A model generated the notes under the pieces. That model ran no database searches and was not told the DNA's origin. It was given only the letters and a program-made list of their open reading frames with translations. This document shows positions 44,779 through 54,130 of a stretch of DNA of 64,000 bases, piece after piece. Position 1 is the stretch's first letter; each line of letters opens with the position of its first letter. Both the position numbers and the translations under genes were made by a program. The stretch comes from Chitinophagales bacterium (GTDB lineage: Bacteria; Bacteroidota; Bacteroidia; Chitinophagales; BACL12): positions 124,001 through 188,000 of the forward strand of contig JACJXO010000001.1 in NCBI GenBank assembly GCA_020636645.1. The letters run 5' to 3'.

Positions 44779-46920
44779 TCAGTTTGCAGCCTGAGCTGTG
44801 GGTTCTGCTTTAATGTCTGTGCCGAGTCGCTGCAGGTAAGCGATCAATGCTATGATCTCTTTGTCTGCAGAGGTCTTGATCCGGCTGTCTTCCTGGGCCA
44901 GTTTCGCGGCGATCTGTTCTGCCTGGAACTTGAGATCGTCATTGGCAATAGCATCATATCCTTCAGGATAAGGCACTCCAAGGTTCTGCATCACCCTGAT
45001 CTTGGCAGGTGTGGTACTGATGTCAAGTGTGCGTTCATGCAGCCAGGCATAAGAAGGCATAATAGAGCCGGAGGTCATACTGGTGGGCTCATACATGTGC
45101 CAGTAATGCCATGCATTGGTCTGTTTACCGCCTTCTCTGTGCAGGTCAGGACCGGTGCGCTTACTACCCCATTGGAAAGGGTGGTCATAGACGAACTCAC
45201 CTGCTTTTGAGTATTCTCCTTTATAGCGAACCACTTCATTGCGGAAGGGTCTGACCATTTGTGAGTGACAGGTATAACACCCCTCCCTGACATAGATATC
45301 ACGCCCCTGCAATTCCAATGGTGTATAGGGTTGCACGGAAGCGATGGTGGGTACATTTGACTTGACCAGGAAGGTAGGTACCAGCTCGACGATACCACCT
45401 ATCAGTACAGCCACAAGGGCCAGCATTCCGAATTGTATCGGGCGACGTTCCAGGGCACGATGCCAGAATTCACCCTTATAGACCTTCACAACTTTTTCCA
45501 TCGGAGCAGCTTCAGCTTCTTCACTTGCCATGAAGCTTCCCTGACGTGCGGTCTTGACGAGGTTATAGGCCATGATGAACACCCCGGTCAGGTAGAATAC
45601 CCCACCAATGGAACGCATGGCATAGAAAGGTTTCACATACTGTGTGGTCTCTATGAAAGTGGGATACTGCAGCATGCCATCATCATTGAACTGCTTCCAC
45701 ATGGAGCCTTCCATCCAGCCGGCCCAGTACATGGGCACTGCATAGAAGATGATACCCAGCGTACCTATCCAGAAATGGGTATTGGCCAGTGATTTACTGT
45801 ACAGATTGGTCTTCCACATGCGGGGAACAAGCCAGTACAGGATACCGAATGTCAGGAAGCCGTTCCAGCCGAGTGCACCCACGTGTACGTGGGCAACGAT
45901 CCAGTCTGTGAAATGTGCCCACGCATTGATGTTGCGAAGAGACAGCATAGGGCCTTCAAAGGTGGACATACCATAAGCAGATACTGCCACTACCATGAAC
46001 TTCAGCACCACATCATCGCGAACCTTATCCCAGGCACCACGCAGGGTGAGTAGTCCGTTCACCATACCACCCCAGGACGGAGCGATCAGCATAAAGCTGA
46101 AAACCACACCAAGCGTTTGTGCCCAGTCAGGTAAGGACGTATAGATCAGGTGGTGAGGCCCTGCCCATATATAGAGGAAGATCAGCGCCCAGAAGTGGAC
46201 GATGGATAATTGATAAGAATATACCGGTCTGTTGGCAGCCTTCGGCAGGAAGTAATACATCAGGCCGAGATACGGGGTGGTGAGGAAGAATGCCACTGCA
46301 TTATGTCCGTACCACCACTGCACCAATGCATCCTGCACACCTGCATATACCGGATAGCTCTTCAGGAAATTCACTGGCAATGCAATAGAGTTGACGATAT
46401 GGAGCATGGCCACTGTGAGGAAGGTAGCTATGTAGAACCAGATAGCCACATAAATATGGCGTTCTCTTCTCTTCATAATGGTACCAAACATATTGATACC
46501 GAACACCACCCAGATCAGGGCGATCATGATATCAATTGGCCATTCCAGTTCAGCGTATTCTTTACCTGTAGTGTAACCCAGTGGCAAAGTAAGTGCAGCA
46601 GACACGATGATCAGCTGCCAGCCCCAGAAGTGAATATTGCTCAGCATTTTACTGAACATGGGTGTTTTACATAAACGCTGCAGGGAATAGTAAACCCCCA
46701 TGAAGATGCCATTACCCACAAATGCGAAGATGACCGCATTGGTGTGTACAGGTCTGATCCTGCCATAGGTGGTAAAATCAATTCCCAGGTTGAGTTGCGG
46801 ATACACCAGCTGCAGTGCAACCCACAAACCTACCGTCATGCCCACGATTCCCCATACGACGGTCGCGATGAGGAATTTGCGGACGATCTGGTTGTCATAG
46901 CTGAATTTTTCGAGCTCCAT
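44779..46920 (-). CDS. ccoNO: cbb3-type cytochrome c oxidase, fused subunits I and II
   Basis: A 713-residue fusion. The first ~480 residues are CcoN, the heme b/b3-Cu catalytic subunit with twelve helices ('RPVHTNAVIFAFVGN', 'QWWYGHNAVAFFLTTPYLG', 'AHVHVGALGWNGFL' with ligand His). The rest is CcoO, a membrane-anchored monoheme cytochrome c with CYTCH near residue 548 and 'GSKRTGPDLHREGG'. The complex reduces O2 at very low concentration and pumps protons. The fusion is typical of Bacteroidota. It starts two bases after ccoS stops. Confidence 0.97.
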   Translation of the reverse strand: MELEKFSYDNQIVRKFLIATVVWGIVGMTVGLWVALQLVYPQLNLGIDFTTYGRIRPVHTNAVIFAFVGNGIFMGVYYSLQRLCKTPMFSKMLSNIHFWGWQLIIVSAALTLPLGYTTGKEYAELEWPIDIMIALIWVVFGINMFGTIMKRRERHIYVAIWFYIATFLTVAMLHIVNSIALPVNFLKSYPVYAGVQDALVQWWYGHNAVAFFLTTPYLGLMYYFLPKAANRPVYSYQLSIVHFWALIFLYIWAGPHHLIYTSLPDWAQTLGVVFSFMLIAPSWGGMVNGLLTLRGAWDKVRDDVVLKFMVVAVSAYGMSTFEGPMLSLRNINAWAHFTDWIVAHVHVGALGWNGFLTFGILYWLVPRMWKTNLYSKSLANTHFWIGTLGIIFYAVPMYWAGWMEGSMWKQFNDDGMLQYPTFIETTQYVKPFYAMRSIGGVFYLTGVFIMAYNLVKTARQGSFMASEEAEAAPMEKVVKVYKGEFWHRALERRPIQFGMLALVAVLIGGIVELVPTFLVKSNVPTIASVQPYTPLELQGRDIYVREGCYTCHSQMVRPFRNEVVRYKGEYSKAGEFVYDHPFQWGSKRTGPDLHREGGKQTNAWHYWHMYEPTSMTSGSIMPSYAWLHERTLDISTTPAKIRVMQNLGVPYPEGYDAIANDDLKFQAEQIAAKLAQEDSRIKTSADKEIIALIAYLQRLGTDIKAEPTAQAAN

Positions 46921-46922
46921 AC

Positions 46923-47099
46923 TCAGTGCTTGGATTTAAGGTGATTGGATTTTCTGGGCGGAACATCGTCAAAGAGGATACGCACAGAAGGTGTGTAATC
47001 GTCATCAAACTGCCCGCGTTTGGCGGATCGAATGAAGATGAACAGAAAGATGATAGCCAGCAGCAGGCTGCATCCGATCAACAGAAAGATGACGCTCAT
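46923..47099 (-). CDS. ccoS: cbb3 oxidase assembly protein CcoS
   Basis: A short gene of 58 residues: ATG at 47097-47099, stop TGA at 46923-46925. The product begins 'MSVIFLLIGCSLLLAIIFLF', has one membrane helix, then 'RSAKRGQFDDDYTPSVRILF' with the conserved 'GQFDD' and 'RILFDD' of CcoS. CcoS is needed to insert the heme/copper cofactors into CcoN. It lies two bases before ccoNO and 85 bp after ccoI, in the usual order. Confidence 0.93.
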   Translation of the reverse strand: MSVIFLLIGCSLLLAIIFLFIFIRSAKRGQFDDDYTPSVRILFDDVPPRKSNHLKSKH

Positions 47100-47161
47100 A
47101 ATCGGACACTAAATTCCAACATTTGGACAGTCAGCTGTGTTGATGCTACTCAGAGCGGTTG

Positions 47162-47175
47162 GTGACTTTTATCAA
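47162..47175 (-). promoter_or_regulatory. FNR-like box upstream of ccoS-ccoNO
   Basis: The plus strand reads GTGAC-TTTT-ATCAA, matching 9 of 10 bases of the classical FNR half-site pair TTGAC/T-N4-ATCAA. Its centre is about 69 bp upstream of the ccoS ATG in the 85-bp gap after ccoI. A weak -7 candidate (GAATTTAG, 47109-47116, minus strand) would put the box near -62. Confidence 0.5.
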
Positions 47176-47184
47176 CCTCCGGCC

Positions 47185-49584
47185 TCATTCTGGGTCCGAA
47201 CCAGCGACAGGTCGCAGCAAACGCCGCGAGAACAGAGAGGTTAGCCCGGTGGTGAATAAAACGATGGTAATAGTGCTGAGGGGCATGAGAATAGCGGCAA
47301 TGACCGGCTGCAATAACCCCTGCAGAGCGAACCAGAGGCCTGCCACGTTATAGATCAGAGAGATCACAAAGCTCCAGATAATGACCTTTCTGGCAGCAGC
47401 GGCATACCGGAGCAGGCGGTCGGTCTGACCGATGCCCTGTACTTCCATGATGAGATCGCTGGCAGGTGTGAAGCTGTGTATATCGTCGGTCACGGCAACT
47501 CCTACATCACTTTGCATCAGTGCACCGGCGTCATTGAGGCCATCACCCACCATCATCACCACTTCACCTGACTTTTGCAGTTCTTCAATGAAACGGCGCT
47601 TGTCTTCCGGCTGGCAATAATATCGCTGGTGGTTGCCATCAAACAACTGATCCATCACCGGCTTATCGCGATCACTGTCGCCTGACAGCAGATATATTGG
47701 GTATTCTCTTCGCAATCTGCCTGTCAATGCAAACATTCCGGGGTACACCTCAGCACTGAAGCGGAACATCCCCAGTTCTTCTCCGTTCACCAGGAATACC
47801 GTACCCTGTCGTTCATCCGGAGCCCGCATCAGTCGTACCTTTGTATGACCGATCTCTCCTTCAATTCCTGAACCAGCTATTTCTCTGAAATGGCGCACGG
47901 GCTGAAGCTTTCCGGTTCCGCACCACGTTGCAATGGCACGGCTGTAAGGATGGGAAGATTCGTGCACCAGGCTGGAAAGCAGTGATCGTTCTTCACTTTG
48001 CAGCGGAGTTCCTTCGTATTCTATCCTGGTATGCCGGCTGGGGGTGATGGTTCCGGTCTTATCAAAAACTATGACCGATACCCGGGTCAGTTTTTCTATG
48101 ACACCTGCGTTGCGCAGATACAGGCCCGCTTTACCCAGCCTGGCTATGGCATTGCCGTTGGTGAAAGTGGCAGACAGCAGCAGTGCACAAGGGCAGGCTA
48201 TGATCATGGGTGTAACGAGTGCATCGAGTGATCTGGACGGATCCATGAATAACCAGAATATGAAAGCCATGACCGACAGGATCAGCACAATGAGGCTAAA
48301 ATGCTTGCTGAGTAACTGCACCATCGTCCTGCTCTCTTCATCCTGTTTCTGCCTGTTGCCAGACTGGTTCCACAACTGAGTCAGATAGCTTTGTGAAACC
48401 TCTTTGATGACCCGAAGCTCCAGATGGCTTCCGCGTTGTCTTCCCCCAGCGTAGATCAGCTCACCAATACTCTTCTCTACCGGCTCAGCTTCGCCCGTTA
48501 CAAAACTGTAATCGATGCGTGCCTGACCTCGAATCAGAATACTGTCTGCAGGAATGAGTTCATTGTTCCTTACTATATAGGTATCACCTTTCTGCAATTC
48601 CGTCACGGCAACCGCTTCTTCCTTTCCATCCTCCAGTTTAGTGGCAGACAAGGGAAAGTACGACTTGTAGTCGCGGGTAAAAGAAACCATCTTGTAGGTC
48701 CTGTCCTGGAAGTACCTGCCCAGCAGCATGAAGAAAACGATACCAGACATGGAATCGAAATAACCTCCGCTGCCCTCCACGAAGACGGTGTACAGGCTGC
48801 GCACAAATGTGATGATGATGGCCAGGGCAATAGGTACATCAATATGCAGAAATCCCTTTCGCAGACTCTTCCAGCTGCTGATGTAAAATTCATCTGCGCA
48901 GTAAAAGAACACCGGCAATGAGAACAGCAGAGACAGATACTGGAAAAGCAGTCTGAGAGATGTTTCGCCCATGGCACCTCCTGCCAGATATTCAGGAGCG
49001 CTGAACAGCATGATATTACCGAAGCAGAATCCTGCCACGGCCATGCGGATCAGTCTTCCCCGGTTGACACTTCCATCGTCTTTCTTTTCCATATCCTGCA
49101 AAGACAGATATGGCTCGTAACCAATGGTATCGAGCAGGGAAGCAACCTCCCGCACAGAGATCTCTTCCCGGGCGGCGATGATGGTGATCTCTTTCCGACG
49201 GAAATCAACACGGGCCTGTGCCACGGCAGGATGCAGGGTGTGGAGATTCTCCAGTAACCAGATACAACTGCTGCAATGCATGTGCGGCAGGTAGAAACGC
49301 ATATGCATCTGCCGTGCATCCTCGAAGGTCACAAATCGTGCCCGAATATCGGGTCTGTCAAGGATCTCATATTTGGATGTCTCGACCGCATCACGCCTGT
49401 TCTTACCAGGAGCAGATTCCAGTTCATAGTACGCACAGAGGTCATTATCTGCCAGGATACCATAGACGGTCTTGCAGCCGAAACAGCAAAATGGCTTTTC
49501 GTCCACATAATAGACCTCTTCCGTGCAGTCTTCGCCACAGTGGTAACAGGTCAGTCTGGTGGTGGTCTCTCCCTGCCTTGCCAT
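47185..49584 (-). CDS. ccoI: Copper-transporting P1B-ATPase CcoI (FixI)
   Basis: A 799-residue P-type ATPase that supplies copper for the cbb3 oxidase. A Cys-rich N-terminal domain ('CYHCGEDC', 'CCFGC') and an HMA domain with 'MHCSSC' precede eight membrane helices. Metal transport motif CPC is at about 464-466 in 'ACPCALLLS', the phosphorylation motif DKTGT is near 508, and 'MVGDGLNDAGALMQSDVGVAV' follows. The start at 49584 is near a TACCTTCG -7 box (49593-49600), and an FNR-like box lies at -41 from the expected transcript start. Confidence 0.95.
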   Translation of the reverse strand: MARQGETTTRLTCYHCGEDCTEEVYYVDEKPFCCFGCKTVYGILADNDLCAYYELESAPGKNRRDAVETSKYEILDRPDIRARFVTFEDARQMHMRFYLPHMHCSSCIWLLENLHTLHPAVAQARVDFRRKEITIIAAREEISVREVASLLDTIGYEPYLSLQDMEKKDDGSVNRGRLIRMAVAGFCFGNIMLFSAPEYLAGGAMGETSLRLLFQYLSLLFSLPVFFYCADEFYISSWKSLRKGFLHIDVPIALAIIITFVRSLYTVFVEGSGGYFDSMSGIVFFMLLGRYFQDRTYKMVSFTRDYKSYFPLSATKLEDGKEEAVAVTELQKGDTYIVRNNELIPADSILIRGQARIDYSFVTGEAEPVEKSIGELIYAGGRQRGSHLELRVIKEVSQSYLTQLWNQSGNRQKQDEESRTMVQLLSKHFSLIVLILSVMAFIFWLFMDPSRSLDALVTPMIIACPCALLLSATFTNGNAIARLGKAGLYLRNAGVIEKLTRVSVIVFDKTGTITPSRHTRIEYEGTPLQSEERSLLSSLVHESSHPYSRAIATWCGTGKLQPVRHFREIAGSGIEGEIGHTKVRLMRAPDERQGTVFLVNGEELGMFRFSAEVYPGMFALTGRLRREYPIYLLSGDSDRDKPVMDQLFDGNHQRYYCQPEDKRRFIEELQKSGEVVMMVGDGLNDAGALMQSDVGVAVTDDIHSFTPASDLIMEVQGIGQTDRLLRYAAAARKVIIWSFVISLIYNVAGLWFALQGLLQPVIAAILMPLSTITIVLFTTGLTSLFSRRLLRPVAGSDPE

Positions 49585-49592
49585 GAATGATA

Positions 49593-49637
49593 CGAAGGTA
49601 AGTACCTGCGGAGGCCCCTGCAGGTGATATATGTCAT
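49593..49637 (-). promoter_or_regulatory. ccoI promoter with FNR-like box at -41
   Basis: On the minus strand TACCTTCG (plus 49593-49600, one mismatch to TAnnTTTG) predicts a transcript start near 49589. A palindrome ATGAC-ATAT-ATCAC (plus 49624-49637, reading TGAC-N4-ATCA) is centred at 49630.5, about 41 bases upstream. This is the standard position for class II activation by FNR-type proteins. Confidence 0.6.
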
Positions 49638-49678
49638 ACTTCCGGCTTATTTGTACCACCCCGCGAGCAACTTTTAGG

Positions 49679-49686
49679 TAGCTTTG
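49679..49686 (+). promoter_or_regulatory. -7 promoter element of the divergent barrel gene
   Basis: TAGCTTTG fits TAnnTTTG; a TTTG at 49650-49653 is a possible -33 at a longish 25-nt spacing. The leader to ATG 49703 is about 13 nt. The FNR-like box at 49624-49637 lies about 59 bp upstream of this start as well. Confidence 0.55.
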
Positions 49687-49702
49687 ACGTTCATTTCAGG
49701 TC

Positions 49703-50314
49703 ATGCGCCGAATATTACCCCTTGTGATGCTTTTCATCGTTTCTGTGGCAGGTAACCATGTCCTGGCCCAGCTCACAGAGATCGATCCCAAAGATGACAA
49801 TGAACCTCGACAGACCGAGTCTGTTGAAAAGGATAAAGACAAGAAGGACAGCAGGTTCGTTTACGGAGGTTTCATGGCAGCCGGGTTTGGCAACTACACT
49901 ACGATCAATCTGTCGCCGGTGGTAGGCTACCGGGTGACCGATAAATTCACACCAGGCATCGGATTCACCTGGCAGTATGCACAATACAAGGATGCTGATA
50001 ACATGGTTTACAACCCCTTTGCAGACTACAAGTTCAATACTCTTGGGGGCAGGGTCTTTATGCAGTATTCCATTCTGTACGGTGTATTCGCACATGCAGA
50101 GTATGAGCAACTCTGGTACAACTTTGAGTTTCTGGAATCACCTTACCTGCAGATAAATGATCAGCAGCCCGGACTATTTCTGGGTGGTGGATATCGCTTT
50201 GGAGCAGGCAATTCTGCCGGCCTGCAGATCCTGGCCTTGTGGAATGCACTTTGGGATACAGACAACCTTATTTATCCCAACCCCTGGACCCTGAGGTTCA
50301 GCGTGATGTTCTGA
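49703..50314 (+). CDS. Outer-membrane barrel protein, unknown
   Basis: A 203-residue protein with a signal peptide ending 'VAGNHVLAQ', an acidic-basic linker ('EPRQTESVEKDKDKK') and then alternating strands ('FVYGGFMAAGFGNYTTINLSPVVGY', 'FLGGGYRFG') ending in Phe. Barrels of this size and ending are common in Bacteroidota. No family name fits. It shares its promoter region, and possibly the FNR-like box, with ccoI. Its TGA overlaps the gyrB stop region as TGATCA. Confidence 0.75.
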   Translation: MRRILPLVMLFIVSVAGNHVLAQLTEIDPKDDNEPRQTESVEKDKDKKDSRFVYGGFMAAGFGNYTTINLSPVVGYRVTDKFTPGIGFTWQYAQYKDADNMVYNPFADYKFNTLGGRVFMQYSILYGVFAHAEYEQLWYNFEFLESPYLQINDQQPGLFLGGGYRFGAGNSAGLQILALWNALWDTDNLIYPNPWTLRFSVMF

Positions 50315-52255
50315 TCATACATCCAGCTTGGCGTAGCGGGCGTTCGCTTCGATGAACTCACGTCGGGGCGGAACTTCATCACCCATCAGCATACTGAAGA
50401 TCCTGTCTGCCTCAGCCGCACTTTCTATGGTCACCCTTCTAAGGGTGCGGGTTTCCGGGTTCATGGTGGTTTCCCACAGCTGTTCTGCGTTCATTTCACC
50501 AAGACCCTTATAGCGCTGAATGTTAACTGATTCTTCTTTGCCACCTTTTGCCAGTTCGGTCACGGCTTCTTTCCGCTGTTCTTCATTCCAGCAGTATTTA
50601 AAGTCCTTTCCCTTCTTCACCATATATAAAGGTGGAGTGGCGATGTAGATATATCCCAGCTCAACAAGCTCATACATCTTGCGGAAGAAGAAGGTGAGGA
50701 TCAGGGTGGTGATGTGGCTTCCATCCACGTCGGCATCTGTCATGATGACGATCTTGTGGTAGCGCAGCTTTGTAGTGTCGATGGATTTGTCTTCGTTGGG
50801 CATAACACCCAGGGCTGTAAAAATATTCTTGATCTCTTCGTTGTCGAAGACTTTATAATCCAATGCTTTTTCTACGTTCAGGATCTTACCACGAAGCGGA
50901 AGAATGGCCTGTGTATGGCGATCACGACCCTGTTTGGCTGTACCACCTGCAGAATCGCCCTCCACCAGGAAGAGCTCACATTTTTCAGGGTCTTTTTCGG
51001 CACAATCGGCCAGTTTTCCGGGCAGTCCGGTGCTGCTTAAGGCACCTTTTCGCTGCACCAGCTCACGGGCCTTTCTGGCAGCGGTTCTGGCTTGAGCAGC
51101 CAGCACGACCTTGCCGATGATCATCCTGGCCATCTTGGGGTTCTCTTCGAGGTAGTTATTCAGGGCCTCACCGGCAATGGTATCTACGATACCCAGTACC
51201 TCACTATTGCCAAGTTTTGTTTTGGTCTGCCCTTCGAACTGAGGTTCAGGCACCTTGACTGAAACCAGAGCGGTAAGCCCTTCGCGGAAGTCGTCGCCGG
51301 TAATATCCACTTTGGCCTTTTCAAACAGACCTTCCCTGTCGCCATAAGCCTTGAAGGTTCTGGTGAGTGCCCGACGGAAGCCTGATACATGCGTTCCGCC
51401 TTCAATAGTATTGATATTATTGACGTAAGAGTGGATGTTCTCGTTGTAGCTGTCATTGTACTGCAAAGCCAGTTCTACCTGTACACCATCTCTGGCACCT
51501 TCGGTATAAATGGGTTCAGGTATAATGGAACTCCTGCTGCCATCCAGATACCTGACAAAGCCTGTCAGTCCATCTTCTGAAAAGAACTCTTTACTAAGGA
51601 AGGATCCGTCTTCTTGTTTTTCACGTTCATCTGTCAGAGAGAGTTTGATGCCCTTGTTGAGGAAAGCCAGTTCGCGAAGTCTGGCAGCCAGGGTATCAAA
51701 TTTATATTCGGTAACGGTGAAGATGGTATCATCCGGCCTGAAAGTGACCATGGTACCGGTTCGGTCGGTCTCTCCGGCTTCTTTTACCGCATACAGTGGT
51801 TTACCTATGCTGTACTCCTGAATATAGATCTTGCCATTTCGGTGCACTTCTGCTTTCAGGTGGGTGGACAATGCGTTCACACATGACACCCCCACACCGT
51901 GCAAACCGCCTGACACTTTATAGGTGTCTTTATCAAATTTACCACCGGCATGGAGTACGGTCATGACCACTTCCAGTGCTGATTTCTTTTCTTTCTGATG
52001 GATCTCTGTCGGGATACCCCTTCCATCATCCTGCACAGTGATGGAATTGTCGGTATGAATGGTGACCAGTACTGTGCTGGCGTATCCTGCCAGTGCCTCA
52101 TCAATGGAGTTATCTACCACCTCATACACAAGGTGGTGCAAACCCTTCACGCCGGTATCTCCGATATACATGGCCGGCCTTTTCCTGACCGCTTCCAGCC
52201 CTTCCAGTACCTGGATATTATCAGCTGTATAGTTGTTGCTTTTTGGTGCGTTCAT
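50315..52255 (-). CDS. gyrB: DNA gyrase subunit B
   Basis: The 646-residue ATPase subunit of gyrase, which introduces negative supercoils with GyrA. The GHKL ATP site has 'EVVDNSIDEALAG' and 'VQDDGRGIPTEIH', with 'KVSGGLHGVGVSCVNALS'. The TOPRIM part shows 'LVEGDSAGGTAKQGRDR' and 'MTDADVDGSHI'. Length is normal. The start is preceded by a TATCTTTG box at 52287-52294. There is no dnaA, dnaN or recF nearby. Confidence 0.98.
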   Translation of the reverse strand: MNAPKSNNYTADNIQVLEGLEAVRKRPAMYIGDTGVKGLHHLVYEVVDNSIDEALAGYASTVLVTIHTDNSITVQDDGRGIPTEIHQKEKKSALEVVMTVLHAGGKFDKDTYKVSGGLHGVGVSCVNALSTHLKAEVHRNGKIYIQEYSIGKPLYAVKEAGETDRTGTMVTFRPDDTIFTVTEYKFDTLAARLRELAFLNKGIKLSLTDEREKQEDGSFLSKEFFSEDGLTGFVRYLDGSRSSIIPEPIYTEGARDGVQVELALQYNDSYNENIHSYVNNINTIEGGTHVSGFRRALTRTFKAYGDREGLFEKAKVDITGDDFREGLTALVSVKVPEPQFEGQTKTKLGNSEVLGIVDTIAGEALNNYLEENPKMARMIIGKVVLAAQARTAARKARELVQRKGALSSTGLPGKLADCAEKDPEKCELFLVEGDSAGGTAKQGRDRHTQAILPLRGKILNVEKALDYKVFDNEEIKNIFTALGVMPNEDKSIDTTKLRYHKIVIMTDADVDGSHITTLILTFFFRKMYELVELGYIYIATPPLYMVKKGKDFKYCWNEEQRKEAVTELAKGGKEESVNIQRYKGLGEMNAEQLWETTMNPETRTLRRVTIESAAEADRIFSMLMGDEVPPRREFIEANARYAKLDV

Positions 52256-52286
52256 CCCTGCAGAATATCTCTTTTTATAGACCCGT

Positions 52287-52294
52287 CAAAGATA
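52287..52294 (-). promoter_or_regulatory. -7 promoter element of gyrB
   Basis: The minus strand reads TATCTTTG, matching TAnnTTTG; the predicted leader to the ATG at 52255 is about 28 nt. Confidence 0.6.
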
Positions 52295-52394
52295 CCACAT
52301 TCAGGCCGTAAGACACAGGTGTCCAGGGAGGTTTTTTCCACCTGTTAAGGCATCGCAAAACCCTTTCCTGTTAAGCGTTTCAGGCGATCTCAAC

Positions 52395-54059
52395 TCATTT
52401 TCCGCTGCGCTGGGTCAGCACATAGTAATCCAGATTACCGGATATATTTTTCCGGGTGTCAAAACCTGCAGGCAGATCATAGTACTGATACTCCTGACTG
52501 GGGTACAGGCGCACCAGCTGATCATCCACCTGAATGTCATAAGGCATATTCATTCCCTTCACGATATTGGCCCATCTGTACACCAGAACTGGACCTGATT
52601 TACCATCTTCAAAATGGTAGTCAAACACAGGTATATGCGTAGTGCGGAGATACTGTGTAAAGATGCGTCCGAGATCCATTCCTGCTTTGCGGCTTATATA
52701 ATCTTCCACCATCAGGGAAGTAACGGTCTGGTGGTAGAAATCATGATTCAAACCCCTCAGGATATCGCGAAAGAGACTATCATTATCAATGACCTGCCTG
52801 ATGGTGTGCAACAGGTTAGCTCCTTTATAGTACATATCGCCGCTCCCTTCCGTATTGACCAGATAGGGACCGATGACCGGTTCATCGTTCGAAATATTTT
52901 TTCGCAGTCCACGCACGTATTTATCGGCTGCATCCTTCCCTTTCCAGTATTCAATGAATAAGGTCTCGCTGTAATCGGTAAATCCTTCGTGCACCCACAT
53001 ATCTGCTATGTCTTTGGTGGTGATGTTGTTGCCAAACCATTCATGACCAGATTCGTGCACCACAATATAATCCCAGTCATCACCTTCGCCGGTACCTGAA
53101 AGATCTCCACCCAGATACCCTTTCTTGAATTTATTTCCGTATGCTATGGCACTCTGATGTTCCATACCCAGATGAGGAGCTTCCACCATTTTGAATCCGT
53201 CTTCATAGAATGGATAGGGGCCAAACCAATACTCGAATGCCTCCAGGGTCTTGTTGATATCAGGTAAAACGTGACTGATGGCCTGATCCATATGCCCTTC
53301 CAGGAACCACATATCCACGTCCAGTGTGCCGGCCTCTCCCTGATAGGTGGAATGATGATCTTCATACTTTCCGATATAGGGGATCAGGTTATAGTTGTTG
53401 ATCGGATTGACCACTGCCCAGTTCCAGGTAAGTGATCCATCTGCATTTTCTGTCATTCCACGAAAGCGGCCATTAGATACCGCAGTCTGTCCTTTGTTGG
53501 TTATGATATGCATGGCAGCACTGTCGGGTTCATCGCTTTGATGGTCTTTATTCGGATACCACACGCTGGCACCAAGACCCTGGCAGGCCACACTGATCCA
53601 GCTGTTGCCGTTGTGGTCTCTGGACCAGATCACGCCACCATCCCAGGGCGGCAATCTGGCCACTCTGGGTTTGCCGTGATAACTGATTTCCAGCTTATGG
53701 ATACTGCCATTGGCCAAAGAGGGTGTTTGCAGATAGAACACATCATCATGCCGGGATATGGAAACGGGTTCTCCATCCAGCAGCACCCTGTCCACCTCCA
53801 GTGGTTGCATCAGATCTATCTGCATGCTGCTACCGGTATCTTCCACCCGGAAACTGATGGTATTTTTACCTTCCAGGGTCTTATTTTCTTCGTTGAAACG
53901 GATGGTCAGATCATAGTGGGTCACATTCCACCAGGAGCGTTCAGGTGTGATACTTCCACGGATGGTGTCAGCGTGTGTAAAGGATTCTTTATTGTCAAAA
54001 AGCTGTGCCTGTGCGTGCATCATCACGAGCAGCAGAACGCCGGTACTCCACCATTTCAT
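52395..54059 (-). CDS. M1 family zinc aminopeptidase, exported
   Basis: A 554-residue peptidase with a signal peptide ('STGVLLLVMMHAQAQ'). An N-terminal saddle domain leads to the catalytic site: 'HLGMEHQSAIAYG' is the GAMEN-like exopeptidase motif and the zinc motif HESGH-X18-E is at residues 335-339 and 358 ('VVHESGHEWFGNN...WVHEGF'). These enzymes trim N-terminal residues from peptides in the periplasm or outside. The ATG at 54059 gives the signal peptide; a longer frame lacks support. The protein is shorter than the common 600+ residue forms. Confidence 0.9.
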   Translation of the reverse strand: MKWWSTGVLLLVMMHAQAQLFDNKESFTHADTIRGSITPERSWWNVTHYDLTIRFNEENKTLEGKNTISFRVEDTGSSMQIDLMQPLEVDRVLLDGEPVSISRHDDVFYLQTPSLANGSIHKLEISYHGKPRVARLPPWDGGVIWSRDHNGNSWISVACQGLGASVWYPNKDHQSDEPDSAAMHIITNKGQTAVSNGRFRGMTENADGSLTWNWAVVNPINNYNLIPYIGKYEDHHSTYQGEAGTLDVDMWFLEGHMDQAISHVLPDINKTLEAFEYWFGPYPFYEDGFKMVEAPHLGMEHQSAIAYGNKFKKGYLGGDLSGTGEGDDWDYIVVHESGHEWFGNNITTKDIADMWVHEGFTDYSETLFIEYWKGKDAADKYVRGLRKNISNDEPVIGPYLVNTEGSGDMYYKGANLLHTIRQVIDNDSLFRDILRGLNHDFYHQTVTSLMVEDYISRKAGMDLGRIFTQYLRTTHIPVFDYHFEDGKSGPVLVYRWANIVKGMNMPYDIQVDDQLVRLYPSQEYQYYDLPAGFDTRKNISGNLDYYVLTQRSGK

Positions 54060-54130
54060 AGTCTGGTATTTCCGGCTAAAATACAATGTTGTGATGGCAG
54101 GATGTGGTTCCTTCACATATATTAACGCAA

